This document shows positions 1-6,361 of a DNA stretch of 17,365 bases, piece after piece (position 1 is the stretch's first letter; each line of letters begins with the position of its first letter). The stretch spans positions 1-17,365 of the forward strand of contig DSCA01000111.1 of the NCBI GenBank assembly GCA_011049295.1, in the 5' to 3' direction. The notes under the pieces were generated by a model. That model was not told the origin of the DNA. It saw nothing but the letters and a program-made list of their open reading frames with translations, and did not search any database. Origin of the DNA: Thermoplasmatales archaeon (GTDB taxonomy: Archaea > Thermoplasmatota > E2 > UBA202 > DSCA01). The translations under genes were made by a program, and so were the position numbers.

Positions 1-224
1 AGACGGTATCCTGCGGTTATTGTGGCCTGACCGGTCCGGCAGCCCTGCATCGTCTGGCATTCCTCCCATAATTCGGGGCCTGCTGCCCGGTGAATGGCCC
101 CCGCCACCCCGCCGCCCGGGGCCAGTCGGGAATTGGCGGCGTTGACCACCGCGTCCACCTCCTGTCCGGTGATGTCTCCCTGCGCCAGTTCCAGCCGGCA
201 GTCGCCGATGGCTGCTGATTCCAT
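1..224 (-). CDS. Macrodomain (ADP-ribose-binding) protein, N-terminal part, cut by the window edge
   Basis: Reading the minus strand from ATG at 224-222 gives 74 complete codons, open to base 1, so the C-terminal half lies outside the window. The protein shows the signature of macrodomains of the YmdB/Af1521/MacroD type: GDIT at residues 16-19 (the Asp that contacts adenine), VVNAAN at 26-31, GGGVAGAIHRAAGPEL from 37, and a later GCRTGQATIT stretch near 62-71. Family members bind ADP-ribose and often hydrolyse O-acetyl-ADP-ribose or remove mono-ADP-ribose from proteins. The NAAN and GGGVAG motifs are intact, so activity is plausible. The start is supported by a TATA-like box about 25 nt upstream (243-252), which predicts an almost leaderless mRNA. 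It diverges from the ribosomal operon, and no functional link to translation is shown. The family is clear, the exact substrate unknown. Confidence 0.88.
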   Translation of the reverse strand, partial: MESAAIGDCRLELAQGDITGQEVDAVVNAANSRLAPGGGVAGAIHRAAGPELWEECQTMQGCRTGQATITAGYR

Positions 225-236
225 GTATGTACATGG
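221..236. repeat. Perfect inverted repeat over the macrodomain start codon
   Basis: CCATGTA (221-227) and TACATGG (230-236) are perfect inverted repeats separated by 2 bp. The left arm contains the start codon of the minus-strand macrodomain gene (222-224), and the dyad overlaps its predicted transcription start. The size and place fit an operator for a dimeric repressor, but chance is not excluded. Confidence 0.4.
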
Positions 237-242
237 GTGGGG

Positions 243-252
243 TTTTTTAAAG
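243..252 (-). promoter_or_regulatory. TATA-like box for the macrodomain gene
   Basis: On the minus strand this reads CTTTAAAAAA, an A/T island in GC-rich DNA. Its centre lies about 24 nt before the ATG at 224, the usual TATA-to-start distance in archaea, so transcription would begin at or next to the start codon (leaderless mRNA). Confidence 0.5.
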
Positions 253-298
253 GTTGGCGCGGGGGCGGACCCCTATGTTCGGCGGGCCGCACCCGTAT

Positions 299-310
299 CT
301 TTATATATAA
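299..310 (+). promoter_or_regulatory. TATA box of the ribosomal protein operon
   Basis: CTTTATATATAA is a near-consensus archaeal TATA box. Transcription is expected about 25 nt downstream, near 329-333, leaving a short leader that holds the AGGTGA ribosome binding site at 346-351, five bases before the GTG start of L3. The rest of the 225-298 interval contains only the divergent macrodomain promoter and GC-rich sequence. Confidence 0.75.
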
Positions 311-356
311 CATTCTACATTTGGGTAAAAGTTTACTTCCTCAACAGGTGAACACA

Positions 357-1334
357 GTGCCAGAAATACATCATCCTAAAAGAGGTTCGCACGGCTATTC
401 GCCTCGCAAACGGGCCCGGAAGCCTGTAGCCAGAATTACATCGTGGCCGGAAGGAGGAGATAAGCCACGACTGCAGGGATTCGCTGGATACAAGGCCGGC
501 ATGACCCATGTATTCGTGGTCGACTATCGGCCCACCTCCACCACCTCCGGTCGGGAGGTCGTGGTGCCGGTGACCGTGGTGGAGACGCCGCCCCTCAAAA
601 TCGCCGCCGTTCGACTGTACGCCAAGACACCTTACGGTCTGCGGACGGTGAGCGAGCAGTGGGCAGACAACGTGGACGAGCTGGGGGACCGGATTTCCCT
701 GCCCAAGAAATCCACTGAACTGAAGGATACGGCCTTTGACGACGTGCGGGTCATCGCCTACACCCTGCCCGCCTCCGTCACCGGGGTGCCCAAAAAGGTG
801 CCCGACATCATGGAGATTCGCATCGGCGGGGGCAGCCTGGAGGAGCGCCTGGCCTACGCCAAGGAGATACTGGGCACTGAATTGGAGGTGGCCGACGTGT
901 ACAAGGAGGGCACCATGGTGGATGTGGCCGCCATCACCAAGGGCAAGGGATTCCAGGGCTCCGTCAAGAGATGGGGGGTCAAACTCCTGCACCACAAGAA
1001 CCGTAAGCACCGCCGCATGGTGGGCACGCTGGGGCCCTGGCTGTCCTGGGTCCGCTCCACCGTTCCCCAGGCCGGGCAGACCGGCTATCATTCCCGGGTG
1101 GAGTACAACAAGCGCATTCTCAAAATCGGCGAGGACGGCGAGGACATCACGCCGGAGGGAGGCTTCGTGCGCTACGGTGTGGTGCGCAACAAGTACATCA
1201 TCATTCACGGCTCTATTCCCGGGCCGGCCAAGCGTCTCATTCGCCTGCGGGACTCTATCCGCTACAAGAAGGGCGTTAAAGTGGAAAAACCGGAAATAAC
1301 CTATATTTCAACCACCAGCAAACAGGGGGTATAA
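357..1334 (+). CDS. rpl3: Large-subunit ribosomal protein L3 (uL3)
   Basis: The 325-residue protein matches archaeal/eukaryal L3 in length and motifs: an N-terminal KRGSHGYSPRKRAR segment, KAGMTHV near residue 49, the TKGKGFQGSVKRWGV core and the VRSTVPQAGQTGYHSR stretch that approaches the peptidyl transferase centre. L3 is an early assembly protein that organises domain VI of 23S rRNA. I chose GTG 357 because it follows AGGTGA (346-351) by five bases and gives the family N terminus VPEIHHPKRGS. Starts further upstream would add non-homologous residues and lie before the predicted transcription start. L3 opens the operon, as is usual in archaea. Its stop TAA overlaps the L4 ATG by one base. 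Confidence 0.97.
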   Translation: MPEIHHPKRGSHGYSPRKRARKPVARITSWPEGGDKPRLQGFAGYKAGMTHVFVVDYRPTSTTSGREVVVPVTVVETPPLKIAAVRLYAKTPYGLRTVSEQWADNVDELGDRISLPKKSTELKDTAFDDVRVIAYTLPASVTGVPKKVPDIMEIRIGGGSLEERLAYAKEILGTELEVADVYKEGTMVDVAAITKGKGFQGSVKRWGVKLLHHKNRKHRRMVGTLGPWLSWVRSTVPQAGQTGYHSRVEYNKRILKIGEDGEDITPEGGFVRYGVVRNKYIIIHGSIPGPAKRLIRLRDSIRYKKGVKVEKPEITYISTTSKQGV

Positions 1335-2095
1335 TGAAGGCCAAAGTGTATGCGTTGGACGGCAGCGTTGCCGACGAAATCACGCTTCCCCATATCTTTG
1401 AGGAAACCTTTCGACCGGACCTGATCCGCAAGGCGGTGACCGCCGTGCGGGCCAACCGCCGCCAGCCCTACGGAGTTGAGGCCACCGCTGGCAAGAAGCA
1501 CCCGGTGGAGTCCTGGGGGCCGGGTCGCGGCGTGTCCCGCGTGCCCCGCCTGACTCAGGGCAACCGGGCAGCCTTTATGCCCGGCTCGGTGGGCGGCCGT
1601 TCGGCACATCCCCCCAAGCCAGAAAAGAACTGGAACAAAAAAATCAACAAAAAAGAAATGGCCCTGGCCCGCCGCTCTGCCCTGGCCGCCGCAGCCAATG
1701 CGGACCTGGTCAGGCAGCGCGGCCATCGCTTCGACGAAGAGGTGGCCCTGCCGGTGGTCCTGGACGATGATTTTGAATCTTTGAGCAAAACCAAAGAGGT
1801 GGTGGAGGCGCTGGAAAAAATCGGCGTGTATGCCGACGTGGAGCGGGCCAGGCAGGGGAAGCACGTGCGCGCCGGTAAGGGCAAGCGCCGGGGACGCAAA
1901 TACAAGGTTCCCAAGTCCATGCTCATCGTGGCCAGCCACCCGGCAAATCTTAAAAAAGCCGCCCGCAATTTGGTAGGTGTGGACGTGATTATGCCCACCG
2001 AAGTCAACGTGGAGCACCTGGCCCCCGGCGGCGACGCCGGACGACTGACCCTGTTCACCCGCCAGGCTCTCAAGGCCATGAAGGAGGAGACATGA
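1334..2095 (+). CDS. rpl4: Large-subunit ribosomal protein L4 (uL4)
   Basis: The 253-residue protein is full length for archaeal L4. It has the N-terminal fold (KVYALDGSVADEITLP), then the long basic loop GKKHPVESWGPGRGVSRVPR that in known ribosomes lines the exit tunnel, then GGRSAHPPKPEKNWNKKINKKE, typical of archaeal and eukaryal L4. The C-terminal half carries the nucleotide-fold-like domain ending in the NVEHLAPGG segment. The ATG overlaps the L3 stop by one base and has a G-rich AGGGGGT just before it. The last codons contain the GGAGGA ribosome binding site of L23, which overlaps L4 by four bases (ATGA). Confidence 0.97.
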   Translation: MKAKVYALDGSVADEITLPHIFEETFRPDLIRKAVTAVRANRRQPYGVEATAGKKHPVESWGPGRGVSRVPRLTQGNRAAFMPGSVGGRSAHPPKPEKNWNKKINKKEMALARRSALAAAANADLVRQRGHRFDEEVALPVVLDDDFESLSKTKEVVEALEKIGVYADVERARQGKHVRAGKGKRRGRKYKVPKSMLIVASHPANLKKAARNLVGVDVIMPTEVNVEHLAPGGDAGRLTLFTRQALKAMKEET

Positions 2096-2349
2096 ATCCA
2101 TATGACATCATCCTGCACCCCTACGTAACGGAAAAATCCATGATGCTCATGGAACAGCATAACGCGTTGCAGTTTGCTGTCAACGTGCAGGCGACCAAAA
2201 ACCAGATAAAGCAGGCGGCGGAAAGCATGTTCGACGTGAAAGTGGCCAAGGTAACCACCCGCATCACCAAGTACGGCAAGCTGGCCGTGGTCACCCTGAC
2301 CCCCGATTATGAGGCAGATGACATCGGCATGCGGATTGGTATATTCTGA
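2092..2349 (+). CDS. rpl23: Large-subunit ribosomal protein L23 (uL23)
   Basis: The 85-residue protein has the archaeal L23 layout: ILHPYVTEKSM near the N terminus, a central VQATKNQIKQAAESMFDVKVAKV helix-strand segment, and a short C-terminal strand. L23 binds domain III of 23S rRNA at the exit of the peptide tunnel, where signal recognition particle and chaperones dock. The start codon lies in the ATGA overlap with L4 and is preceded by GGAGGA at 2083-2088. Length and sequence are ordinary for the family. Confidence 0.95.
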   Translation: MNPYDIILHPYVTEKSMMLMEQHNALQFAVNVQATKNQIKQAAESMFDVKVAKVTTRITKYGKLAVVTLTPDYEADDIGMRIGIF

Positions 2350-2360
2350 GGTGACATAAA

Positions 2361-3062
2361 ATGGGAAAGCGATTAATACATCAACGGCGCGGCTCCGCCA
2401 ACACCCCCTATCTGAGTCCGTCCTTTAAACACAAGGCTCCGTCGCCGTATCCGGCGGTGGAGAGAACGAAGGGGGTGATTAGAGACCTCATCCACAATCC
2501 CGGCAGTTCGACGCCGCTGGCCGTGGTGGAGATGGATAACGGCGACCTTGTCAAGATGCGGGCTCAGGAAGGGGCCATGGTGGGCCAGACCGTACATTTT
2601 ACCGACCAGAGCCTGGTTAAACCCGGGAATGTCATCCATCTGGGCTCCATTCCGGAGGGAACGCCCATCTACAACATTGAGAGCAATCCCGGAGACGGGG
2701 GCAAGCTGGCCCGTTCCGGGGGCAACTATGCCACCATCATCTCCCACGGCGATTACGTAATTGTCAAGCTCCCCTCCGGGGCGCAGAAAAAACTCCATCC
2801 GCAGTGTCGGGCCACCGTCGGGGTGGCGGCCGGCGGCGGGAGAAACGAAAAGCCGTTTATGAAAGCGGGCAAGAAACACCACGCCATGAAACCCCGTGGG
2901 CACGTGTATCCCACGGTGCGGGGTGTGGCCATGAACCCGGTGGACCATCCGCACGGCGGCGGTGCCCATCAGCATGTGGGCAAGCCGTCCTCGGTGAGCA
3001 GGAACGCCCCGCCGGGACGAAAAGTGGGCAACATTGCTGCCCGGAGGACTGGTAAGAGGTGA
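2361..3062 (+). CDS. rpl2: Large-subunit ribosomal protein L2 (uL2)
   Basis: The 233-residue protein is a typical short archaeal/eukaryal-type L2. It begins MGKRLIHQRRGSANTPYLSP, has the two beta-barrel domains (PLAVVEMDNGDLVKM; GDYVIVKLPSGAQKKL) and the highly conserved GVAMNPVDHPHGGGAHQH loop near the C terminus, which contacts rRNA near the peptidyl transferase centre and supports subunit joining. It starts 11 bases after the L23 stop, and the GAGGTGA site (2348-2354) overlaps that stop. Its own TGA stop (3060-3062) forms part of the AGGTGA site for S19. Confidence 0.97.
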   Translation: MGKRLIHQRRGSANTPYLSPSFKHKAPSPYPAVERTKGVIRDLIHNPGSSTPLAVVEMDNGDLVKMRAQEGAMVGQTVHFTDQSLVKPGNVIHLGSIPEGTPIYNIESNPGDGGKLARSGGNYATIISHGDYVIVKLPSGAQKKLHPQCRATVGVAAGGGRNEKPFMKAGKKHHAMKPRGHVYPTVRGVAMNPVDHPHGGGAHQHVGKPSSVSRNAPPGRKVGNIAARRTGKR

Positions 3063-3067
3063 TACAT

Positions 3068-3499
3068 ATGGTACGGAGAGCTGCACGAAGAAAAAAGAAA
3101 ATTGACATCGGCGCCAAAAAGGAGTTCGCCTACCGCGGCCTGACGGTGGAAGAAATGCAGGGCATGTCCCTGGACGAGTTTCTGGACTACCTGCCGGCCC
3201 GTCAACGCCGCAGTTTCACCCGCGGCCTGACCCGGGGTCAAAACAAGTTGCTGCAGGACGTGCGTAACGCCGCCAAAGGCCAGGTGGTGCGAACCCATCT
3301 GCGCGACATGGTCATTGTGCCCGATTTCTTCGGAAAGCACATCGCGGTATACGATGGCAAGGAGTTCGTGGACGTGCACGTCACCCCGGAGATGGTGGGC
3401 CATTATCTGGGAGAATTCGCGCTGACGCGCAAGCAAGTGAAACATGCGGGGCCCGGTGTGGGTGCCACCCGTGGCTCGAAATATTTACCTTTGAAGTGA
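3068..3499 (+). CDS. rps19: Small-subunit ribosomal protein S19 (uS19)
   Basis: The 143-residue protein matches archaeal S19: a basic N terminus (VRRAARRKKK), KKEFAYRGLTVEEMQ, the LPARQRRSFTRGL segment, then the conserved core THLRDMVIVPDFFGKHIAVYDGKEF and FALTRKQVKHAGPGVGATRGSK at the end. S19 sits in the head of the 30S subunit near the A-site tRNA. I chose ATG 3068 over the in-frame GTG at 3059 because AGGTGA (3057-3062) precedes ATG 3068 by five bases, the same spacing as for L3. The GTG lies inside that site. Confidence 0.95.
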   Translation: MVRRAARRKKKIDIGAKKEFAYRGLTVEEMQGMSLDEFLDYLPARQRRSFTRGLTRGQNKLLQDVRNAAKGQVVRTHLRDMVIVPDFFGKHIAVYDGKEFVDVHVTPEMVGHYLGEFALTRKQVKHAGPGVGATRGSKYLPLK

Positions 3500-3503
3500 T
3501 ACT

Positions 3504-3947
3504 ATGGGATATTCAGCGACCAAAGATGCAGAGCGAAGTGCCCGGGCCTATGGACACGAGTTGCACATATCTCCCAAGCACTCCCGTAACATAATGAAGG
3601 CCCTCAAAGGCCTGACCATCCCCCAGGCACGCCAGCTCCTGGAGGACGTGGTGGCCCTGAAGCGGCCCATCCCCTTCAAGATGCACAATGACGACGTGTC
3701 CCACCGCCGGGGTATGGGACCCGGTGCCTATCCCCAGAAGGCCTCCCGGCACATCCTGGCCGTGCTGAAGAACGCGGAGAACAATGCCGAGTACAAGGGG
3801 TTGGATACCGAGTCCATGGTCATCGTCCACGCCGCCGCCTACCGGGGGCGCAAGATTCGCGGCTTTCGACCCCGCGCCTTCGGGCGCAGTAGCCCCAAAA
3901 ATGAGCAGACTACCAACATCGAGTTAATTGTGGAGGAAAAGGAGTAA
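3504..3947 (+). CDS. rpl22: Large-subunit ribosomal protein L22 (uL22)
   Basis: The 147-residue protein is full length for archaeal L22. It shows SARAYGHELHISPKHSRNIMKALKGLTIPQARQLLEDV, then the archaeal/eukaryal insertion FKMHNDDVSHRRGMGPGAYPQKAS, then the tunnel-lining hairpin AAYRGRKIRGFRPRAFGR. L22 contacts every 23S rRNA domain and helps shape the exit-tunnel constriction. The start follows the S19 stop by four bases in the string TGATACTATG, so the S19 stop belongs to the L22 ribosome binding region. Confidence 0.96.
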   Translation: MGYSATKDAERSARAYGHELHISPKHSRNIMKALKGLTIPQARQLLEDVVALKRPIPFKMHNDDVSHRRGMGPGAYPQKASRHILAVLKNAENNAEYKGLDTESMVIVHAAAYRGRKIRGFRPRAFGRSSPKNEQTTNIELIVEEKE

Positions 3948-3948
3948 T

Positions 3949-4914
3949 ATGGCTGTTGAGCGAAAATTCGTGCAGGAAGGCGAAAAACGGATGCTCATCA
4001 AGGAATACCTGCGCAAGGAAACGGAGCGGGCCGGCTTTGGCGGCCTCACCATTCAGCGCACCCCCATGGGCACCCTGATTTCGCTGGTCACCGAACGTCC
4101 GGGCATCGTCATCGGCAGGGGCGGCCGTAACATCAAGGAACTGACTGCCAACTTGGCCGAGAAGTTTCATCTGGAAAATCCGCAGGTGGAAATCGAGGAG
4201 ATTGGCAACAAGGCGCCCCTCAACGGCCAAATCATGGCCCACAAGGTGGCCACCGCCCTGGAGCGGGGCTGGCACTTCCGCCGGGTGGGGCACTCCACCG
4301 TGCGGCGCATAATCGAATCCGGTGCCCGGGGGTGCCAGGTCATCATCTCCGGGAAAATAACCGGCGCCCGCCATCGCACCGAAAAGTTCACCAAGGGCCA
4401 CGTCAAGTACTGCGGCGAGGTGGCCAACCAGGTGATGGACACCGGCATGACCGTGGCCAAGAAAAAACCCGGCGTGCTGGGCATCAAGGTCAGAATCATG
4501 AAACCGGGCATGAAGATGCCCGACGAGGTGGAGATATTCACTCAGGTGCCGGAAGAGGAGCCGGCCGAGAGGGCGAAGGCGGAGGACGAGGTGGAGGAGC
4601 AGCCGGAGGAGGTGGCAGTGGCAGAGCCGGAACCGGAACCCAAGAAAGAGAAGAAGCCCGCCAAGAAAAAGCCGGTCAAAAAAGAGGAAAAGGTGACCAA
4701 GGAGGAGGGGGCGGAGGACAAGTTTGCCCATCTTTCTCTTAAGGACCTGGAGGGCGTCGGCGAAACCATGCTCCGCCGCTTGAAAAAGGCCGGTGTCCAG
4801 GACGTGCGCGAGTTGTACGAGATGAGCGTTGAGGACCTGGTGGGCATCAAGGGCATCGGGGTCACCAAGGCCAAGCAGTTGAAGGAAGCGGTGGAAAAGG
4901 CGGTGAAAAAATGA
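3949..4914 (+). CDS. rps3: Small-subunit ribosomal protein S3 (uS3) with C-terminal helix-hairpin-helix extension
   Basis: The first 200 of 321 residues are ordinary archaeal S3: a type II KH domain with the GRGG loop at 56-59, and a C-terminal alpha/beta domain (GARGCQVIISGKITGARHRTEKF, 125-147; PGVLGIKVRIM, 174-184). S3 lines the mRNA entry channel in the 30S head. Residues 200-258 are a low-complexity Glu/Lys/Pro linker. Residues 262-321 form a compact module with two helix-hairpin-helix motifs, LEGVGETMLRRLKKAG (267-282) and LVGIKGIGVTKAKQLKEAV (297-315). That fold usually binds nucleic-acid backbone without sequence preference. ATG 3949 is chosen over TTG 3928 because it follows GGAG (3941-3944) and gives the family N terminus AVERKFVQEG. 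It overlaps L29 by four bases. Confidence 0.96.
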   Translation: MAVERKFVQEGEKRMLIKEYLRKETERAGFGGLTIQRTPMGTLISLVTERPGIVIGRGGRNIKELTANLAEKFHLENPQVEIEEIGNKAPLNGQIMAHKVATALERGWHFRRVGHSTVRRIIESGARGCQVIISGKITGARHRTEKFTKGHVKYCGEVANQVMDTGMTVAKKKPGVLGIKVRIMKPGMKMPDEVEIFTQVPEEEPAERAKAEDEVEEQPEEVAVAEPEPEPKKEKKPAKKKPVKKEEKVTKEEGAEDKFAHLSLKDLEGVGETMLRRLKKAGVQDVRELYEMSVEDLVGIKGIGVTKAKQLKEAVEKAVKK

Positions 4915-5111
4915 AGCCCCGGGATATGCGCGAGATGAGCGACGAGGAGCGACAGGAACAACTGCAGGACTGGCGCAACGAGTTAATGGAGGAATACGGA
5001 CGGGCGGCCATGGGCGGTTCACCCCCTTCGCCGGGGAAGATATGCTGGATTCGGCGCAACATCGCCCGTATGCTGACCGTCATGAAGGAGGAAGGAGAAC
5101 GGAATGAGTGA
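4911..5111 (+). CDS. rpl29: Large-subunit ribosomal protein L29 (uL29)
   Basis: The 66-residue, mostly helical protein matches archaeal L29: KPRDMREMSDEERQEQLQDWRNEL for the first helix, the GGSPPSPGKI loop, and the IRRNIARMLTVMKEE second helix. L29 sits beside L23 at the tunnel exit. It starts in an ATGA overlap with S3 and overlaps the next gene (aIF1) by eight bases. The GGAGGAAGGAG stretch near its end (about 5087-5097) can serve as the ribosome binding site for aIF1. Confidence 0.93.
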   Translation: MKPRDMREMSDEERQEQLQDWRNELMEEYGRAAMGGSPPSPGKICWIRRNIARMLTVMKEEGERNE

Positions 5112-5403
5112 CATCTGTCCCGTCTGCGGGTTGCCCAAAGAGTTATGTGTGTGTGAAAACATTGCCCGTGAAGGGCAAGAAATCAAGATTTACACCGAAA
5201 AGCGGCGGTACGGCAAGCTGATGACCGTCATCTCCGGCGTGGACACCTCAGACATCGACATGGAGGGACTGTGCCGGGACCTCAAGAAAACCTGCGCCTG
5301 CGGGGGCACGGTTAAGGATAAAAAAATCGAGCTGCAGGGAAATCACAAGGACAAGGCCCGCAAACGCCTAGAGGAGCTAGGATTTGCGGTGGAAGTGAAA
5401 TGA
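5104..5403 (+). CDS. sui1: Translation initiation factor aIF1 (SUI1 family)
   Basis: The 99-residue protein has an N-terminal cysteine cluster (C5, C8, C15, C17 in CPVCGLPKELCVC), as in many archaeal aIF1 proteins and suited to binding zinc. The SUI1 domain follows: KRRYGKLMTVISGVD, LKKTCACGGTVKDKKIELQG and the C-terminal RLEELGF. aIF1 binds the 30S P-site region and increases the accuracy of start codon selection. It sits between L29 and the RNase P subunit, a conserved archaeal arrangement, and overlaps both neighbours (8 and 4 bases), which points to translational coupling. Confidence 0.95.
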   Translation: MSDICPVCGLPKELCVCENIAREGQEIKIYTEKRRYGKLMTVISGVDTSDIDMEGLCRDLKKTCACGGTVKDKKIELQGNHKDKARKRLEELGFAVEVK

Positions 5404-5654
5404 TGCACGACACAACCTTTATGAAAGGCGAGCTCATAGGCCTCCCGGTGCGCATCCAGAACTGCACCGACCCCTCGCTGCAGGGGGTGGAGGGACACAT
5501 TGTCGACGAGACCAAAAACACGCTGGTCGTAGACACCCCCCACGGCGTGAAGCGAGTGGCCAAGGACATTGCCACCTTCGTCATCGACGGCGTGACCGTC
5601 AGGGGCGCAGATATCGCCTTTCGCCCCGAAGATCGAATCAGGAAGATAAAATGA
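5400..5654 (+). CDS. rnp1: RNase P protein component 1 (Rpp29/Pop4)
   Basis: The 84-residue protein has the Sm-like barrel core of archaeal Rpp29: ELIGLPVRIQNCTDPSLQGV, GHIVDETKNTLVVDT, then VKRVAKDIATFVI. It is a protein subunit of RNase P, which matures the 5' end of tRNAs, and in known archaea it pairs with Rpp21. It is somewhat short, with little beyond the conserved barrel. The start lies in an ATGA overlap with aIF1; a second ATG directly follows (5403) and could be used instead. The end overlaps S17 by four bases. The position between aIF1 and S17 is the usual one in euryarchaea. Confidence 0.93.
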   Translation: MMHDTTFMKGELIGLPVRIQNCTDPSLQGVEGHIVDETKNTLVVDTPHGVKRVAKDIATFVIDGVTVRGADIAFRPEDRIRKIK

Positions 5655-5962
5655 TTGGCATTAACGTGAAAGAACCGGAAAAGGAATGCACCGACGTCCA
5701 CTGCCCCTTCCACGGGCAGCTGCCCGTCCGAGGCGTGATGCTCACCGGCAAGGTGGTGTCAACGTCCATGGATAAGACGGTGGTGATGGAAAAGATGCGC
5801 ATGCACTACCTGCCCAAGTTTGAGCGCTACGAAAAACGCACCGGCCGCTATTCGGCGCACCTCCCCCCCTGCATCGAGGTGCAGGAGGGTGACGAGGTGA
5901 CCATTATGGAGTGCCGCCCCCTGAGCAAAACGGTTTCCTTCGTGGTGGTGGAGAAAAAATGA
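5651..5962 (+). CDS. rps17: Small-subunit ribosomal protein S17 (uS17)
   Basis: The 103-residue protein has the archaeal S17 N-terminal extension with CTDVHCPFHG (residues 13-22), followed by the OB-fold: RGVMLTGKVVSTSMDKTVVME, the YLPKFERYEKRTGRYSAHLPPC loop and VQEGDEVTIMECRPLSKTVSFVVVE. S17 is a primary binder of 16S rRNA helix 11 and an early assembly protein. The ATG sits in an ATGA overlap with Rnp1, and its stop overlaps the L14 start the same way. Confidence 0.96.
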   Translation: MIGINVKEPEKECTDVHCPFHGQLPVRGVMLTGKVVSTSMDKTVVMEKMRMHYLPKFERYEKRTGRYSAHLPPCIEVQEGDEVTIMECRPLSKTVSFVVVEKK

Positions 5963-6357
5963 AAGGCATAGCAGCAAAGGTTACCCGCGGCCTGATTACC
6001 GGCACCCGCCTGGACTGCGTGGACAACACCGGTGCCCGGGTTGTGGAAATCGTGGCCGTCAAGCACATCAAAACCACCCACCGGCAGTATCCGTCGGCAG
6101 GGGTGGGCGACCTGATTGTGGTTACCGTGAAGAAGGGCAAGCCGGAAATGAAGCGGCAGCTGTTTCACGCGGTGGTGGTCAGGCAGCGTATGCCCTACAA
6201 CCGTCCCGACGGCATGAAGGTTCAATTTGAGGACAACGCGGCGGTCATCGTCACTCCCGAGGGAGACCTGAAGGGCTCGGTCATTAAGGGCCCGGTGGCC
6301 CGGGAAGCGGCCGAGCGGTGGCCCCGGGTGTCCGCCACGGCATCTATGATTGTGTGA
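5959..6357 (+). CDS. rpl14: Large-subunit ribosomal protein L14 (uL14)
   Basis: The 132-residue protein matches archaeal L14: RGLITGTRLDCVDNTGARVVEIVAV, the GVGDLIVVTVKKGKPEMKRQ segment, VVVRQRMPYNRPDG and FEDNAAVIVTPEGDLKGSVIKGPVAREAAERWP. L14 forms an inter-subunit bridge and lies where the anti-association factor aIF6 binds. ATG 5959 is in a four-base overlap with S17; extending upstream would only add residues out of frame with S17 and unlike L14. The TGA stop (6355-6357) is part of the GTGATACC string before L24. Confidence 0.96.
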   Translation: MKGIAAKVTRGLITGTRLDCVDNTGARVVEIVAVKHIKTTHRQYPSAGVGDLIVVTVKKGKPEMKRQLFHAVVVRQRMPYNRPDGMKVQFEDNAAVIVTPEGDLKGSVIKGPVAREAAERWPRVSATASMIV

Positions 6358-6361
6358 TACC

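Noticed and set aside
17..313. Minus-strand open frame of 98 codons at the left end
   Set aside because: It is in a different frame from the macrodomain reading and shows a Pro/Arg-rich composition without motifs. It would also cross the predicted divergent promoter.
3059..3067. GTG start for S19 nine bases upstream of the chosen ATG
   Set aside because: The GTG is part of the AGGTGA ribosome binding site, which is ideally spaced for ATG 3068.
3928..3948. TTG start for S3 inside the end of L22
   Set aside because: It adds MWRKRSN, which is not family-like. ATG 3949 has GGAG upstream and starts at the conserved N terminus.
3910..5022. Minus-strand open frame of 370 codons opposite S3 and L29
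   Set aside because: Low-complexity Leu/His-rich translation typical of antisense to Glu/Lys-rich GC-rich genes; the plus strand encodes clear S3 and L29.
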